From contig JARGNI010000034.1 of assembly GCA_029213195.1 (NCBI GenBank), positions 1 through 60,444 of the forward strand: 60,444 nucleotides of DNA, read 5' to 3'. Positions 9,689 through 18,781 of this stretch are shown here, one piece after another (position 1 is the stretch's first letter; each line of letters begins with the position of its first letter). The position numbers and the translations under genes are program-made. The notes below the pieces were generated by a model that saw nothing but the letters and a program-made list of their open reading frames with translations, was not told the origin of the DNA and did not search any database. The stretch comes from Verrucomicrobiales bacterium (GTDB lineage: Bacteria; Verrucomicrobiota; Verrucomicrobiia; Verrucomicrobiales; DEV007).

Positions 9689-10435
9689 ATGGAATCTTCT
9701 CCCTCACAAGTTCTCGGCGTGATCCCCGCCCGCTGGGGTTCGACCCGCTTTCCCGGCAAGCCGCTTCACCCGATCGCGGGGAAACCCCTGGTTCAACACG
9801 TTTGGGACCGCTGCCTGGAGTGTCAGAATCTTTCCCACCTCACCGTTGCCACCGACGACTCTCGCATCGCCGAAGCGGTCGAGGCTTTTGGCGGACATGT
9901 CACCCTGACCCGCCCCGACCACCCTAGCGGAACAGACCGGGCTGCCGAAGTCGCCGAAAAATTTCCGGAGATGAGTCATATCATCAATATCCAGGGGGAT
10001 GAACCCCTCATCGACACCGGATTGATCGATCGTTTGGCCTCGGATCTCATTGCGCAACCCGGACTGCCCATGATCACCGCAGCCAATCCCCTCGAACCTT
10101 CGGATCAGGTCCTCGAGGATCCCAACGTGGTCAAAGTCACCATCGATACGAACGGGAACGCACTCTATTTCTCCCGGAGCCTGATTCCCCACCCGAGAAA
10201 TGCACCCCCGAACCTTCGCTACTTCCGTCACAAGGGGATCTATGGCTTCCGGCGCGATTTTCTTTTTGATTTCGTCGGCTGGGAACCTTCTCTGCTGGAG
10301 TTGACCGAAGGTCTCGAACAACTCCGCGCCCTCGAGAATGGAGGACGGATCCGGGTAGTATTGACCGATGACGACTCGCCCGGCGTTGACACGCCAGAGC
10401 AGGCAGCGATACTCCACCAACAATTGAGCCAATGA
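9689..10435 (+). CDS. kdsB: 3-deoxy-manno-octulosonate cytidylyltransferase
   Basis: KdsB activates Kdo with CTP to CMP-Kdo for lipopolysaccharide inner-core assembly in the cytoplasm. The 248-residue protein has the nucleotidyltransferase signature [17 protein letters not shown] at its N-terminus, the TDDSRI and [11 protein letters not shown] blocks, and NIQGDEPL. The ATG at 9689 starts just before the signature. The stop overlaps the pyrG start by four bases (ATGA at 10432-10435), so translation of CTP synthase is probably coupled. The pairing of a CTP consumer and CTP producer is also known from chlamydiae and implies that the cell has a Kdo-containing outer membrane. Confidence 0.95.
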   Translation: MESSPSQVLGVIPARWGSTRFPGKPLHPIAGKPLVQHVWDRCLECQNLSHLTVATDDSRIAEAVEAFGGHVTLTRPDHPSGTDRAAEVAEKFPEMSHIINIQGDEPLIDTGLIDRLASDLIAQPGLPMITAANPLEPSDQVLEDPNVVKVTIDTNGNALYFSRSLIPHPRNAPPNLRYFRHKGIYGFRRDFLFDFVGWEPSLLELTEGLEQLRALENGGRIRVVLTDDDSPGVDTPEQAAILHQQLSQ

Positions 10436-12033
10436 AGTATATCTTCGTCACAGGAGGAGTGGTCAGTTCACTCGGAAAAGGTCTTGCCGCAGCAGCGCTG
10501 GGGACTCTTCTCGAAAGAAGAGGCCTCAAGGTCCTGATGCAGAAATTCGACCCCTATTTGAATGTTGACCCTGGGACGATGAGCCCCTTCCAACACGGGG
10601 AGGTCTACGTGCTCGACGACGGAGCGGAAACCGACCTCGATCTCGGCCACTACGAGAGATTCACAAGTGGACGACTTTCCAAGCTCAACAACCTGACGAG
10701 CGGACAGGTCTACGAGAATGTCATCAAGAAGGAGCGCAAGGGTGACTACCTCGGCGCCACCGTCCAGGTGATCCCGCATGTCACCGACGAGATCAAGCAA
10801 CGAGTCTATGACGTGACCGAGTCCACCGATGCGGATGTCATCATCACCGAAATCGGCGGGACAACGGGTGACATCGAAGGTCTGCCTTTCCTGGAGGCCC
10901 TTCGTCAATTCAAGGACGAGGTCGGGCACGAGAATGTCGCCTTCATGCACGCCACCCTGATTCCTTACATCAAGGCGGCCGAGGAGCTCAAAACCAAGCC
11001 CACCCAGCAATCCGTCGCAAAACTCCGCGAGATCGGTATCGCCCCAGACGTCATCATCTGTCGCTCCGAGTATCCGATCGACCAGGACATCAAGAAGAAG
11101 ATCTCGATGTTCTGTAACATCAAGCCGGAAGCCGTTGTCCCATTTGTCGACATCAAGGGCACCATTTATGAAGCCCCCCTCAAGCTACTCGACCAGAATC
11201 TCGACAGCATCATCTGCGATCGTCTTGGACTCGAAACAGAAGCTCCGGAACTGATTGAATGGCGCAACATGGTCGACCGAATCGTGAATCCCACTCACTC
11301 GGTAAAAATTGGGGTCGTGGGAAAATACATTGAGCTTCAGGACGCCTACAAGTCGATCTACGAGTCCCTGACCCATGCCGGTGCCGCCAACGACACCCAT
11401 GTCGAAGTCGTTCGAATCGATTCCGGGAATATCGAGGAAGAGGGCCCCGAAAAGTATCTCAGCGAGGTCTCCGCGATCCTCATTCCCGGTGGATTCGGTG
11501 ATCGAGGAATCGAAGGGAAAATCATGGCAGCGCAGTATGCCCGCGAGACAGGGATGCCCTACTTTGGGATCTGCCTCGGGATGCAGATCGCAACGATCGA
11601 GTTTGCCCGCAATGCCTGTGGACTCGAGGGAGCCCACAGCACCGAATTCGACCCGGAGACTCCTCACCCCGTGATCTGTCTTCTCGAAGAGCAGAAGAAT
11701 GTCGAGACCAAGGGAGCCACGATGCGACTTGGCACCTGGGAGGCTCGTCTCGCCAAGGGCAGTCGCTCGGCCGAACTCTACGGAAAAACAAGCGTCAACG
11801 AGCGCCATCGTCACCGCTACGAATTCAATCAGAACTACCGCTCGGAATTCGAAGACAAGGGGCTTCAACTCGTCGGAACCTCCCCGAATGGCCAGCTCGG
11901 CGAGATCGTCGAGATCCCCGAGCACCCCTTCTTCATCGCTGTTCAGTTTCACCCGGAGTTCCAGAGCAAGCCGACCGAACCCCACCCGCTCTTCAAGGGC
12001 TTTGTCGCGGCAGCATTGGAGAGCCGGAAGTAG
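10432..12033 (+). CDS. pyrG: CTP synthase
   Basis: PyrG aminates UTP to CTP using glutamine and ATP. The 533-residue length is normal. The amidoligase domain begins with [15 protein letters not shown] and includes [13 protein letters not shown]; the C-terminal class I glutamine amidotransferase domain shows the nucleophile C381 in FGICLGMQ and the His-Glu pair in QFHPEFQS. It overlaps kdsB by four bases, which makes a coupled pair, and there is no terminator between them. The next gene is convergent, 11 nt away. Confidence 0.98.
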   Translation: MKYIFVTGGVVSSLGKGLAAAALGTLLERRGLKVLMQKFDPYLNVDPGTMSPFQHGEVYVLDDGAETDLDLGHYERFTSGRLSKLNNLTSGQVYENVIKKERKGDYLGATVQVIPHVTDEIKQRVYDVTESTDADVIITEIGGTTGDIEGLPFLEALRQFKDEVGHENVAFMHATLIPYIKAAEELKTKPTQQSVAKLREIGIAPDVIICRSEYPIDQDIKKKISMFCNIKPEAVVPFVDIKGTIYEAPLKLLDQNLDSIICDRLGLETEAPELIEWRNMVDRIVNPTHSVKIGVVGKYIELQDAYKSIYESLTHAGAANDTHVEVVRIDSGNIEEEGPEKYLSEVSAILIPGGFGDRGIEGKIMAAQYARETGMPYFGICLGMQIATIEFARNACGLEGAHSTEFDPETPHPVICLLEEQKNVETKGATMRLGTWEARLAKGSRSAELYGKTSVNERHRHRYEFNQNYRSEFEDKGLQLVGTSPNGQLGEIVEIPEHPFFIAVQFHPEFQSKPTEPHPLFKGFVAAALESRK

Positions 12034-12044
12034 GCGCGCGTTCT

Positions 12045-12503
12045 CTACCACGCGTCGAAGAGCGCACCGATCGCCTCGCCAAGCAGGTCCAGCACATCGA
12101 TACTGGTCAACGCGGCATCGATGCCGTCGATGACAGGATTGTGTCTCCAATCCCTCGAGAGCCCCTTGCTGCTAGCTGCAGGCTGTGGTTTCGCAAGGTG
12201 AACGAGCTTTTCCAATTCGCCGGCATCCAGCCAGACGGAATCGGAGCCAGGACAGTAGTCGATCTCCACTCCCCGGTAGTGAAATACCCGCATCGGCTTT
12301 CCATCAAATGGAGAAGATCGGCTCCCATCTTGCGGGAGCAAGATCTCCTCCCGTTCACTCGGTCGAATCTCGCTCGAACAAAGTGCGGGGAACCCCACCT
12401 GTCCCAGCGGAACAAAAACACCGAGACACTGAGGGCAATAGTCCACCTTCAGCCCCTTGATGCTGCGAAAGGCAAGATCAGCGGATTCGACCGGGCATTT
12501 CAT
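12045..12503 (-). CDS. Zinc-ribbon (zf-TFIIB-like) protein
   Basis: This 152-residue protein contains two copies of the zf-TFIIB-type pattern (in Pfam terms a CPxC...DxCPxCxGvWLDaGEL module). The first has C3 (KCP) and DYCPQCLGVF; the second has VEIDYCPGSDSVWLDAGELEKL but has lost several Cys (CPGSDS). The C-terminal 40 residues are amphipathic helix. Such small proteins are common and of unknown role. It begins eight bases after the prlC stop on the same strand and is probably co-transcribed with it. Confidence 0.7.
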   Translation of the reverse strand: MKCPVESADLAFRSIKGLKVDYCPQCLGVFVPLGQVGFPALCSSEIRPSEREEILLPQDGSRSSPFDGKPMRVFHYRGVEIDYCPGSDSVWLDAGELEKLVHLAKPQPAASSKGLSRDWRHNPVIDGIDAALTSIDVLDLLGEAIGALFDAW

Positions 12504-12511
12504 CCTGCAAG

Positions 12512-14626
12512 TCAGGCCACCAGACCGCTGCGCTCCAGCAGGGCATTCAACTCCGGATCCCGCCCCATGAAATCACGAAAGAGCTCTCCGGCGTCCCGCG
12601 AGTTCCCCTGGCTGAGAATCCTGGCCCGGAACTCACGTCCCACCTTCGGGCTGAGAACCCCGTCTTCGGCAAACCGCGTGAAGGCATCCGCATCGAGGAC
12701 CTCGGCCCATTTGTAGGAATAGTATCCCGCGGCATAACCGGTCGCGCTGGCGAAGAGATGGGTAAACCGGCGAGCCATCGTCGGCGGTTGAGTCGCGAGA
12801 GGCATCAGGTAGTCCTCGAGAATGTCTCGAATGAGGGAGTCCAGATCGGTATCCTCCGAAATGTCGTGATGATGGATGTGGAGTTCGAGGTCCATCTTTC
12901 CGAAGGTGAGCTGACGCATCATCGTCATGGCGGACTGAAAATTGCGGGCTCCCAACATCTTCTCGAAAAGCTCCTCGGGAATGGTTTCTCCCGTTTCGAA
13001 ATGACGGGCGAAGTAATCGAGACTGACCCGTGACCAGCAGAAGTTCTCCATGATCTGGGAGGGAAGTTCGACGAAATCCCAGACCACATTGACTCCGTTC
13101 AGCGATTTGATTCTCACCTCACCGAGAAGGTGGTGGAGAAGATGCCCGAACTCGTGAAAGACCGTCTCGACTTCCCGATGGGTGAGCAGGGCCGGCTTGT
13201 CGGCCGAAGAAGGCGTCAAGTTTCCGCAGATCAATCCGAGATGAGGCTCCCGCGGGGTCGAATCCCCCGGAGGAGTACCTGTTTTGAAGTAGTTCATCCA
13301 CGCCCCGCCTCGCTTTTCTTCCCTCGGATGCCAGTCGGCATAAAAGGATCCGAGGTGGTCTCCGGACTCGGCGTCGCGGAGCTCATAGAACTTGACCTCG
13401 GGATGCCAGACTTCGGCACCGTCCTCGTCACAAGCTTCTCCAGGTTGCGCAAATACCGCCTTCTTCTCCTCGATTTTGAAACCGAAGACCTCTTCGGTCA
13501 GCCGAAACATTCCTTCAATCACCCGATCGATCGAGAAGTAGGGACGAACCTCCTCTTCATCGAAATCATAGCGAGCCTTGCGCAATTTCTCGCACCAGTA
13601 AGCCACATCCCAAGGCTCAAAGACGCCAGACCAATCCGGTTCGATACCCTTTCGATAGGCGGCGAGCTCCTCGATCTCTTTCTGGAAAAAGGGCTGCGTC
13701 CTTTCCGCGAGGTCCTCAACAAAGGAAAGGGCGTTTGCCCCATTCTTCGCCATTCGCTCTTCAAGAACCTGGTCCGCAAAATTCTCTTTCCCGAGGATAC
13801 TGGCCTTCTCCTGTCGCAGCTTCAGAATCTCTCGAATGTTCTCCGTATTATCGTGCTCCCCATCGTGACCCACCGTGATACTACCCTCCCAGACTTCCTT
13901 CCGAAGACTTTCGTCATCGGCATACTCCAGCACCGGGAAATAGACGGGAGCTTTCAATGTGATCCGATAAACGGGGTTCTCATCCGAGCCCAGATCCTTG
14001 GCCGTCGCCTCCGCAAGAAGCACCGCCTTCGCCGTCTCGGGCAAACCTCCCAGCCGGGAATCATCTTCCAGGATCAACTCCCAGGCATTGGTGGAGTCGA
14101 GCACATTCTCCGAGAACTTCTGCGTAACTTTCGCCAGCTGAGATTGGACATCTTCCAACCTGGATTTCTCTGCCTCGGGAAGATCCGCACCACTGCGAAC
14201 GAAATCCTGCACCGTTTCTTCGAGAAGCCTCGCCTCCACTCCGGTCAAGGCCTTGGCTTCTTCGGTTTCAGCATAGGCTTTGATCCGCTTCCAGATTCCT
14301 TCATTCAACGGGATCCGCGAATAAAACTGCGTCACCTCCGGGAGCATCGCATTGTAGGCCTCTCGCAAGGCATCACTGTTTCTCACCGAATCAAGATGTC
14401 CGACCAACCCCCAGGCTTCCGACAAATCACGCGTCGCCTCGTCGAGAGCAATCAGCGTATTCTCAAAGGTGAGCTCCCCACCCTCGAATTCACCGGCAAG
14501 TGCTTCGACTTTCGCCTGGGCGTTTTCGAGGGCTTTCTTGATGTCGGGCTCGATAGCTTCGGGAACGAGCTGCGCCCAACGGATCTGGAAGTCTTTCTGC
14601 AGAAAGGGAGAGGAAGTTTCGGACAT
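12512..14626 (-). CDS. prlC: Oligopeptidase A (M3 family metallopeptidase)
   Basis: An M3 zinc endopeptidase that degrades short peptides in the cytoplasm, for example cleaved signal peptides. The 704-residue length matches the E. coli enzyme. The zinc motif is H491-E-F-G-H495 with the third ligand E520 in the helix [13 protein letters not shown], followed by HHHDI, and the family region [13 protein letters not shown] lies near the C-terminus. No signal peptide is present. The zinc-ribbon gene follows after eight bases. The upstream neighbour on the same strand (the DUF6580 gene) is 65 nt away. Confidence 0.95.
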   Translation of the reverse strand: MSETSSPFLQKDFQIRWAQLVPEAIEPDIKKALENAQAKVEALAGEFEGGELTFENTLIALDEATRDLSEAWGLVGHLDSVRNSDALREAYNAMLPEVTQFYSRIPLNEGIWKRIKAYAETEEAKALTGVEARLLEETVQDFVRSGADLPEAEKSRLEDVQSQLAKVTQKFSENVLDSTNAWELILEDDSRLGGLPETAKAVLLAEATAKDLGSDENPVYRITLKAPVYFPVLEYADDESLRKEVWEGSITVGHDGEHDNTENIREILKLRQEKASILGKENFADQVLEERMAKNGANALSFVEDLAERTQPFFQKEIEELAAYRKGIEPDWSGVFEPWDVAYWCEKLRKARYDFDEEEVRPYFSIDRVIEGMFRLTEEVFGFKIEEKKAVFAQPGEACDEDGAEVWHPEVKFYELRDAESGDHLGSFYADWHPREEKRGGAWMNYFKTGTPPGDSTPREPHLGLICGNLTPSSADKPALLTHREVETVFHEFGHLLHHLLGEVRIKSLNGVNVVWDFVELPSQIMENFCWSRVSLDYFARHFETGETIPEELFEKMLGARNFQSAMTMMRQLTFGKMDLELHIHHHDISEDTDLDSLIRDILEDYLMPLATQPPTMARRFTHLFASATGYAAGYYSYKWAEVLDADAFTRFAEDGVLSPKVGREFRARILSQGNSRDAGELFRDFMGRDPELNALLERSGLVA

Positions 14627-14691
14627 GCCGAAACGGTAAACGGGACGACGAATCCGTAAAGGGCCGCGAGTCGATTTTCTTCCCGAAGTTC

Positions 14692-15279
14692 CTACCGTTT
14701 TGCAGGTGCGACCTCAGGCGAGCGCGCGGCCGAGCTCAGTCTGCGATCAAGGAAAAAGAGCGCCCCCGCAATGGCGCACCAGATCGAATCGGCAATCAGG
14801 GCATTGCGAAGAAACATCCAGGCAGGAGGCTGAATACCGGGAACACCGGTCGTCTGAGACTGAAGCCATCCGGCCAGAGATTTCTCGTAGCCGGGCCACA
14901 TCGCAAAGCTGTAGGTATTCGCAAGAACGTAGAAGAGGACGCTGCAGGTCAGGGTGCCGCACCAAAGCGTGATCCAAGGGTGCTGGCGAGTCGAGAAGCG
15001 TGACGCGACAAAGGCAACACAAAGATAGAACCCGATCGAGAAGAGGGTGTAGCCACCGACACCTCCTGCACCGTGCCAGAAACCCAGGAAGAGATCACTG
15101 GCCACCAACAGTCCGACCGGTATCCACCAGAATCGAGCCCCGAGAAGAAATGCACCCCCAAACGCAATCGCCATGAGCGGGGCGGTATTCCCAAGAAAAT
15201 CGTAATGGGAAGCCGCAATCCGGTATCCCACGGTCACGATCAGCAGGAAGAACAAGAGGGATACTCCGAGAGATCTCAT
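14692..15279 (-). CDS. DUF6580-type integral membrane protein
   Basis: A 195-residue protein that is hydrophobic along its whole length, with about five membrane segments. The order of features ([12 protein letters not shown], a [17 protein letters not shown] segment, a [19 protein letters not shown] segment, and [22 protein letters not shown] at the end) matches, as I recall them, DUF6580 proteins annotated as putative transport proteins that look like ECF-transporter substrate subunits. The substrate is unknown and no ATPase subunit is next to it. It lies between prlC and trxA on the same strand. Confidence 0.7.
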   Translation of the reverse strand: MRSLGVSLLFFLLIVTVGYRIAASHYDFLGNTAPLMAIAFGGAFLLGARFWWIPVGLLVASDLFLGFWHGAGGVGGYTLFSIGFYLCVAFVASRFSTRQHPWITLWCGTLTCSVLFYVLANTYSFAMWPGYEKSLAGWLQSQTTGVPGIQPPAWMFLRNALIADSIWCAIAGALFFLDRRLSSAARSPEVAPAKR

Positions 15280-15373
15280 GGCGGGTCGTGAAGAGCTTGG
15301 GAAGACGAAAGGCAGCGGAAGAGAATCCGCGAGAGAAACTCAGGAGGACAGCCTCCCGAGAGCCGAATCCGGA

Positions 15374-15703
15374 TCAGGCGAGAGACTGCAGCTTCTCGAT
15401 GATCGCATCCTTCATCATGATTCCGGTCTTGGTCTCCTTGACCTCTCCGTCCTTCATGAAAATCAGGGTAGGAACGGCTCGAATGCCAAACTTCATCGCA
15501 AGATCCCGCTGATCCATGACATCCACCTTCGTCACCTTGGCCGTGTCGCCGACTTCACCGGCGACTTCGTCGAGAACCGGGGAAAGCATCTTGCAGGGTC
15601 CGCAATGCTCGGACCAGAAATCAATGATCACCGGAACGGAAGCACCTTCCGCTTCGGTCGAGAAATTGTCGCTGGTAAGATTGACGATAGATTCGTGAGC
15701 CAT
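15374..15703 (-). CDS. trxA: Thioredoxin
   Basis: A 109-residue thioredoxin with the typical order of strands and helices: VPVIIDFWSEHCGPCKM, KVDVMDQRDLAMKFGIRAVPTLIFM with the cis-proline P, and G-x-MMKDAIIEKL at the end. The active site is H33-C34-G35-P36-C37, so the usual Trp before the first Cys is His here. The start at the ATG 15703 gives MAHESIVNL; longer frames upstream have no family support. It is 94 nt from the membrane protein gene on the same strand. The role is reduction of cytoplasmic disulfides. Confidence 0.95.
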   Translation of the reverse strand: MAHESIVNLTSDNFSTEAEGASVPVIIDFWSEHCGPCKMLSPVLDEVAGEVGDTAKVTKVDVMDQRDLAMKFGIRAVPTLIFMKDGEVKETKTGIMMKDAIIEKLQSLA

Positions 15704-15984
15704 GAATAAGTTTGGGATAAGTGGAACGATAGTTCGGGAAAAACTCCTCAGTACTGCGACCCTCTTTTTCTCAGGACGCGGACAGGATATAAAAGGTATT
15801 CCCCGAAACGAGGTCGGGAGCAAGCCGTAATTCGACGACGGTGACGAACTTCAAACGGATTCGCAAACGCTTGAGACCGTGTCTCCGAGACTGACCTTGC
15901 GACCGGCACGTCGATTCCCCCAACCCAGGCAATGCATCGCCTGAAAGGAAGGAATTCGGGACTTCCGGAAGAGAGCAGGGCAAA
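15704..15984. other. Intergenic region without recognised gene
   Basis: This 281-base gap between trxA and the Pro/Ala-rich gene, both on the minus strand, carries no open frame that resembles a protein and no tRNA. It should hold the trxA promoter. I see no strong terminator or riboswitch. Confidence 0.4.
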
Positions 15985-16905
15985 TCAGCCTCCCGCACCC
16001 ATCTTTGTGACAAGCTCGATAGCGAGCACAGCGAGGGCGAGTAGCAAAACAATGATGGCAAACGGCATGAGTCCGGATTCTTCGTATTCTTCCTCCCATT
16101 CTTCCTCCACCTCCTCGGCGGTCGACTGAATGTTCGGCTTCTGGGAAATATTGGTGGTCGGCGAACCGGGAGCACCCAACGGTTGGGTTTTCCCCATCTT
16201 GACTGTCGCTTGAGGGAGCGGCTTCGCCCCTCCCGGCTTCAGGGGAGTCGTCGCCTTCCCGACAGGGCCTGGGCCACCGGGCGCAGGGGCCTTGGCGAGA
16301 GGGATCGTCTTCGCGCCGACAGGCGTGGCTCCTGCAGCAGCAGCGGCGACGGGAGCGGTCGGTCCAAGAGGGTTGGGCTTGGCCACACCCGCGGTCGGAA
16401 CCGGCTTGGTCGGTCCCAGGGGATCCGGAGCCTTGCTCAAGGGAATGGTCTTTGCACCGACTGGCGCAGCCGGGGCCGCAGGGGCTGGAGCTGCCGGAGG
16501 CTTTGGCAAAAGCGCACCACCACCAGCGGGTGCAGGTGGAGTTGGCGGAGCAGGAGCGGCAGGCGCAGAGGGTGCCGGAGGTGCTGCCGGAGCAGTCGGC
16601 GCGCTCGGTGCCGCGACATTTCCTACAGGAGCCGTCTGGGGGGCATCCGTAGCGATCGGCTCAGTCGAATCAATCGGATCGGTCTCCGGTCCAGGGGAAG
16701 GAGGAATCGGACCCGTCGACGGAGATCCAGCAATCGGGGCGGTCGAAGGGCTGTCCGACGGGATCGGCGCAGTAGAACCCTTGGGAGCAACAGGTCCCGT
16801 ACCTTCGGGTGCACGGAGGCTGATCCTCACCGTTTCTTTTTTCAACGGTACCGTGGAGGTGCTTACAGAGGGCTTCTGAGGCTCAGTGTCTTTCGGATCA
16901 CTCAT
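15985..16905 (-). CDS. Pro/Ala-rich protein with a C-terminal membrane anchor
   Basis: I do not recognise this 306-residue protein. It has no signal peptide. A short N-terminal module contains KKETVRISLRAP; the next 200 residues are low-complexity Pro/Ala/Gly/Thr with repeated units (VGAKTIPLSKAP and VGAKTIPLAKAP, plus PLGPTKPV and PLGPTAPV). Before the anchor there is QATVKMGKTQPL and an acidic block EEVEEEWEEEYEE. One hydrophobic helix (MPFAIIVLLLALAVLAIELV) lies about 7 residues from the C-terminus, which is a tail-anchor topology with the long domain in the cytoplasm. I recall similar ETVRI/ATVK motifs in other verrucomicrobial proteins. It is divergent from the M20 hydrolase gene. A repeat-rich GC composition may inflate its apparent open frames. 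Confidence 0.65.
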   Translation of the reverse strand: MSDPKDTEPQKPSVSTSTVPLKKETVRISLRAPEGTGPVAPKGSTAPIPSDSPSTAPIAGSPSTGPIPPSPGPETDPIDSTEPIATDAPQTAPVGNVAAPSAPTAPAAPPAPSAPAAPAPPTPPAPAGGGALLPKPPAAPAPAAPAAPVGAKTIPLSKAPDPLGPTKPVPTAGVAKPNPLGPTAPVAAAAAGATPVGAKTIPLAKAPAPGGPGPVGKATTPLKPGGAKPLPQATVKMGKTQPLGAPGSPTTNISQKPNIQSTAEEVEEEWEEEYEESGLMPFAIIVLLLALAVLAIELVTKMGAGG

Positions 16906-16936
16906 ACAGAGACAATTTTAAAAAAGTTCGATATCC

Positions 16937-16967
16937 TATTTAGGCCAGCTTGGCAGCTCGCTGTCAA
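16937..16967 (-). promoter_or_regulatory. Weak candidate promoter of the Pro/Ala-rich gene
   Basis: On the minus strand a perfect TTGACA (16967-16962) is followed by TAAATA (16942-16937) after a 19-bp spacer, 31 nt before the start codon at 16905. The spacer is longer than ideal. Confidence 0.28.
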
Positions 16968-17049
16968 CTGCTTAATCAAATCGAATTCTCATTTCAGCAC
17001 TTTTTCTCACGGAAATCGAAGCGATGCTGGGTGATCTCTCGCTTGCCTC

Positions 17050-18198
17050 ATGAATTCGCCTCCCTCCTCGGTTACCGAACTCCTCCAGGAACTCATCCGC
17101 ATCCCCAGCGTCAATCCAGACGGATCAACCGATTCCGATGCGGCTGGCGAGAAGCAATGCGCCGAATGGGTCGGAGAGTTCCTGCGACATTCGGGAGCCG
17201 AAGTTCAAATCGAAGAAGTCCTCCCGGATCGACCCAATGTGATCGGACATTTTCCTCATCCGGCGAATCGAAATAGAATTCTTTTTGCCCCGCACACCGA
17301 CACCGTCAGCGTTTCCAGCATGACCATTGATCCCTTCGGTGGCGAGATCCGGGATGGAAAGGTTTACGGCCGGGGAGCTTCCGATACCAAGGGAACGATG
17401 GCGGCGATGCTCTGGGCTCTCTACGAATTGCGGGAGACTCTGCCCGCGCTTTCCCACCCCATCTCCTTCGTCGGACTCATGGGAGAAGAAGCCGGGCAGC
17501 CCGGCTCCAAAGACTTCGCCCGCCGCCATGCAGAGGAATACGAGTTCGCAGTGGTCGGCGAACCCACAGAGCTGGACACCGTGTTTGCCCACAAAGGCTG
17601 CGTCTGGCTGCGACTGACGACGAGCGGAGTTTCCTGCCACGGGTCCACACCTCATCTCGGGGACAACGCCATCCGCAAGATGCTTCCGCTTCTCGATTCT
17701 CTTCTGCCTCACCTCGAAGCGAAGCTGTCTCAGTTCAACGATGATACCCTCGGACAAGCGACCGTCAGTCTTGGAAGTCTCCAGGGCGGCACCAGCCCCA
17801 ACATCGTTCCCTCATCCTGCTCCGCCATTCTCGACTGCCGCGAGACCCCCGCTCTCGCGAACGCAGGAGGAGTCGCCACCCTCGTTCAGGAATGCCTGGA
17901 AGAAATGGAAGGAGGCGATTCGGTTGAAATCGAAATCCTTGGAGATTCGTTTCCGCTCCTGACCGATCCGGAGACCGACGGCATTCAAAGACTGCAGTCG
18001 ATCGGGTCCGGTCTCACCACGGCCCCGTGGTTTTGCGATGCGGGCCGGCTCGGAGAAAAAGGGCTCGCAGCGGTTGCCTGTGGCCCCGGAAAAATTGCCC
18101 AAGCCCACACGAAAGACGAGTTTCTCGCGATCGATGACCTCGAAGCAGGCGTCGAATTCTATAAAAAGTTCCTCCTGACCTATCTCGAGGAGAAATAA
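17050..18198 (+). CDS. M20 family deacylase (ArgE/DapE-like)
   Basis: A 382-residue co-catalytic zinc hydrolase of the ArgE/DapE/carboxypeptidase G2 group, which removes acyl groups from amino acids or short peptides. The metal-binding pattern is complete: FAPHTDTV (His and catalytic Asp), GRGASDTKG (bridging Asp), GLMGEEAGQPG (catalytic Glu and metal Glu), VGEPTELD, and the last His in AQAHTKDEF. The lid domain lies between residues about 180 and 290. The substrate cannot be fixed: acetylornithine or succinyl-diaminopimelate are the leading options. It is followed by an intrinsic terminator and there are no arginine or lysine pathway neighbours. Confidence 0.85.
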   Translation: MNSPPSSVTELLQELIRIPSVNPDGSTDSDAAGEKQCAEWVGEFLRHSGAEVQIEEVLPDRPNVIGHFPHPANRNRILFAPHTDTVSVSSMTIDPFGGEIRDGKVYGRGASDTKGTMAAMLWALYELRETLPALSHPISFVGLMGEEAGQPGSKDFARRHAEEYEFAVVGEPTELDTVFAHKGCVWLRLTTSGVSCHGSTPHLGDNAIRKMLPLLDSLLPHLEAKLSQFNDDTLGQATVSLGSLQGGTSPNIVPSSCSAILDCRETPALANAGGVATLVQECLEEMEGGDSVEIEILGDSFPLLTDPETDGIQRLQSIGSGLTTAPWFCDAGRLGEKGLAAVACGPGKIAQAHTKDEFLAIDDLEAGVEFYKKFLLTYLEEK

Positions 18199-18221
18199 TC
18201 GCCTTCTGCTGCGGGCACAAA

Positions 18222-18247
18222 AAAGGCTCCTCGCACGAGGAGCCTTT
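18222..18247. terminator. Bidirectional intrinsic terminator
   Basis: A perfect 12-bp inverted repeat with a 2-nt loop (arms AAAGGCTCCTCG and CGAGGAGCCTTT) lies between the convergent M20 hydrolase and TIGR04073-type genes. On the minus strand it is followed by a run of T residues, on the plus strand by TTTC, so it can stop both genes, best the minus-strand one. Confidence 0.85.
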
Positions 18248-18272
18248 CAGCAAAGGAAAAAGACTTTGAGCT

Positions 18273-18689
18273 CTACCAGCTCCGACCGCGGACATAACCT
18301 GTGGTCGAGAGAAATCCGATCTGGGGAGGGAATTCCTCATAACCGTGCCACGGCAGGTAATTGATGCTCGGATACGGTGGACGGTAGGAGTCTTTGTAAA
18401 GGGGACGCTGCCAGTTCACGAATTCGTAGAAGCCATACTTGAGACGGGCTCCCGTCCGCTGAATCCCGTGGAACATACCTCCGACGAAGATCCCGACAGA
18501 CTGCTCCGTGTGCCGCTCGCTGTAACGCAGCATCGTCGCAGGAATCTCGTTCGCCGCGTAGATGATGTTCGAAAGACCACGGGCCATTTTTCGATTTTTG
18601 GTGTAGCGCGCCTTGGGGGGCTCATGAATATCAGCGACTCCCACAGAGCCGACGCCAACAAGCAATAGAATGGCCAGAATTGTCCTCAT
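18273..18689 (-). CDS. Exosortase system-associated protein, TIGR04073-like
   Basis: A 138-residue exported protein. Residues 1-19 form a signal peptide (MRTILAILLLVGVGSVGVA). The mature part matches my recollection of the TIGR04073 family: KMARGLSNIIYAANEIPATM, then a Gly-rich stretch VGIFVGGMFHGIQRTGARLKYGFYEFV ending in a Pro/Tyr-rich tail. Members occur in genomes with an exosortase/PEP-CTERM sorting system, but the function is unknown. I chose the ATG at 18689 because it starts the signal peptide. It is divergent from greA, with 92 nt between starts. Confidence 0.8.
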   Translation of the reverse strand: MRTILAILLLVGVGSVGVADIHEPPKARYTKNRKMARGLSNIIYAANEIPATMLRYSERHTEQSVGIFVGGMFHGIQRTGARLKYGFYEFVNWQRPLYKDSYRPPYPSINYLPWHGYEEFPPQIGFLSTTGYVRGRSW

Positions 18690-18745
18690 AGATGCGCGAA
18701 GAGTAGGCAGAGGTGATAAAATTGGCAACCAAAATTTTTTTTCAC

Positions 18746-18773
18746 TTGGCTCGGGTCTTCTTCTTCCTATGTT
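18746..18773 (+). promoter_or_regulatory. Candidate leaderless promoter of greA
   Basis: TTGGCT (18746-18751), a 16-bp spacer and TATGTT (18768-18773) are followed after only eight bases by the greA ATG at 18782. A transcript starting about 7 nt after the -10 box would begin at or just before the start codon, so the mRNA would be leaderless. No Shine-Dalgarno sequence is present. Confidence 0.5.
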
Positions 18774-18781
18774 GCAAGACA

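Noticed and set aside
16183-17034. Plus-strand frames opposite the Pro/Ala-rich gene, one Gly/Ala-rich
   Set aside because: They are reverse-complement artefacts of the Pro/Ala/Gly repeats (CCN and GCN codons) and have no start or context.
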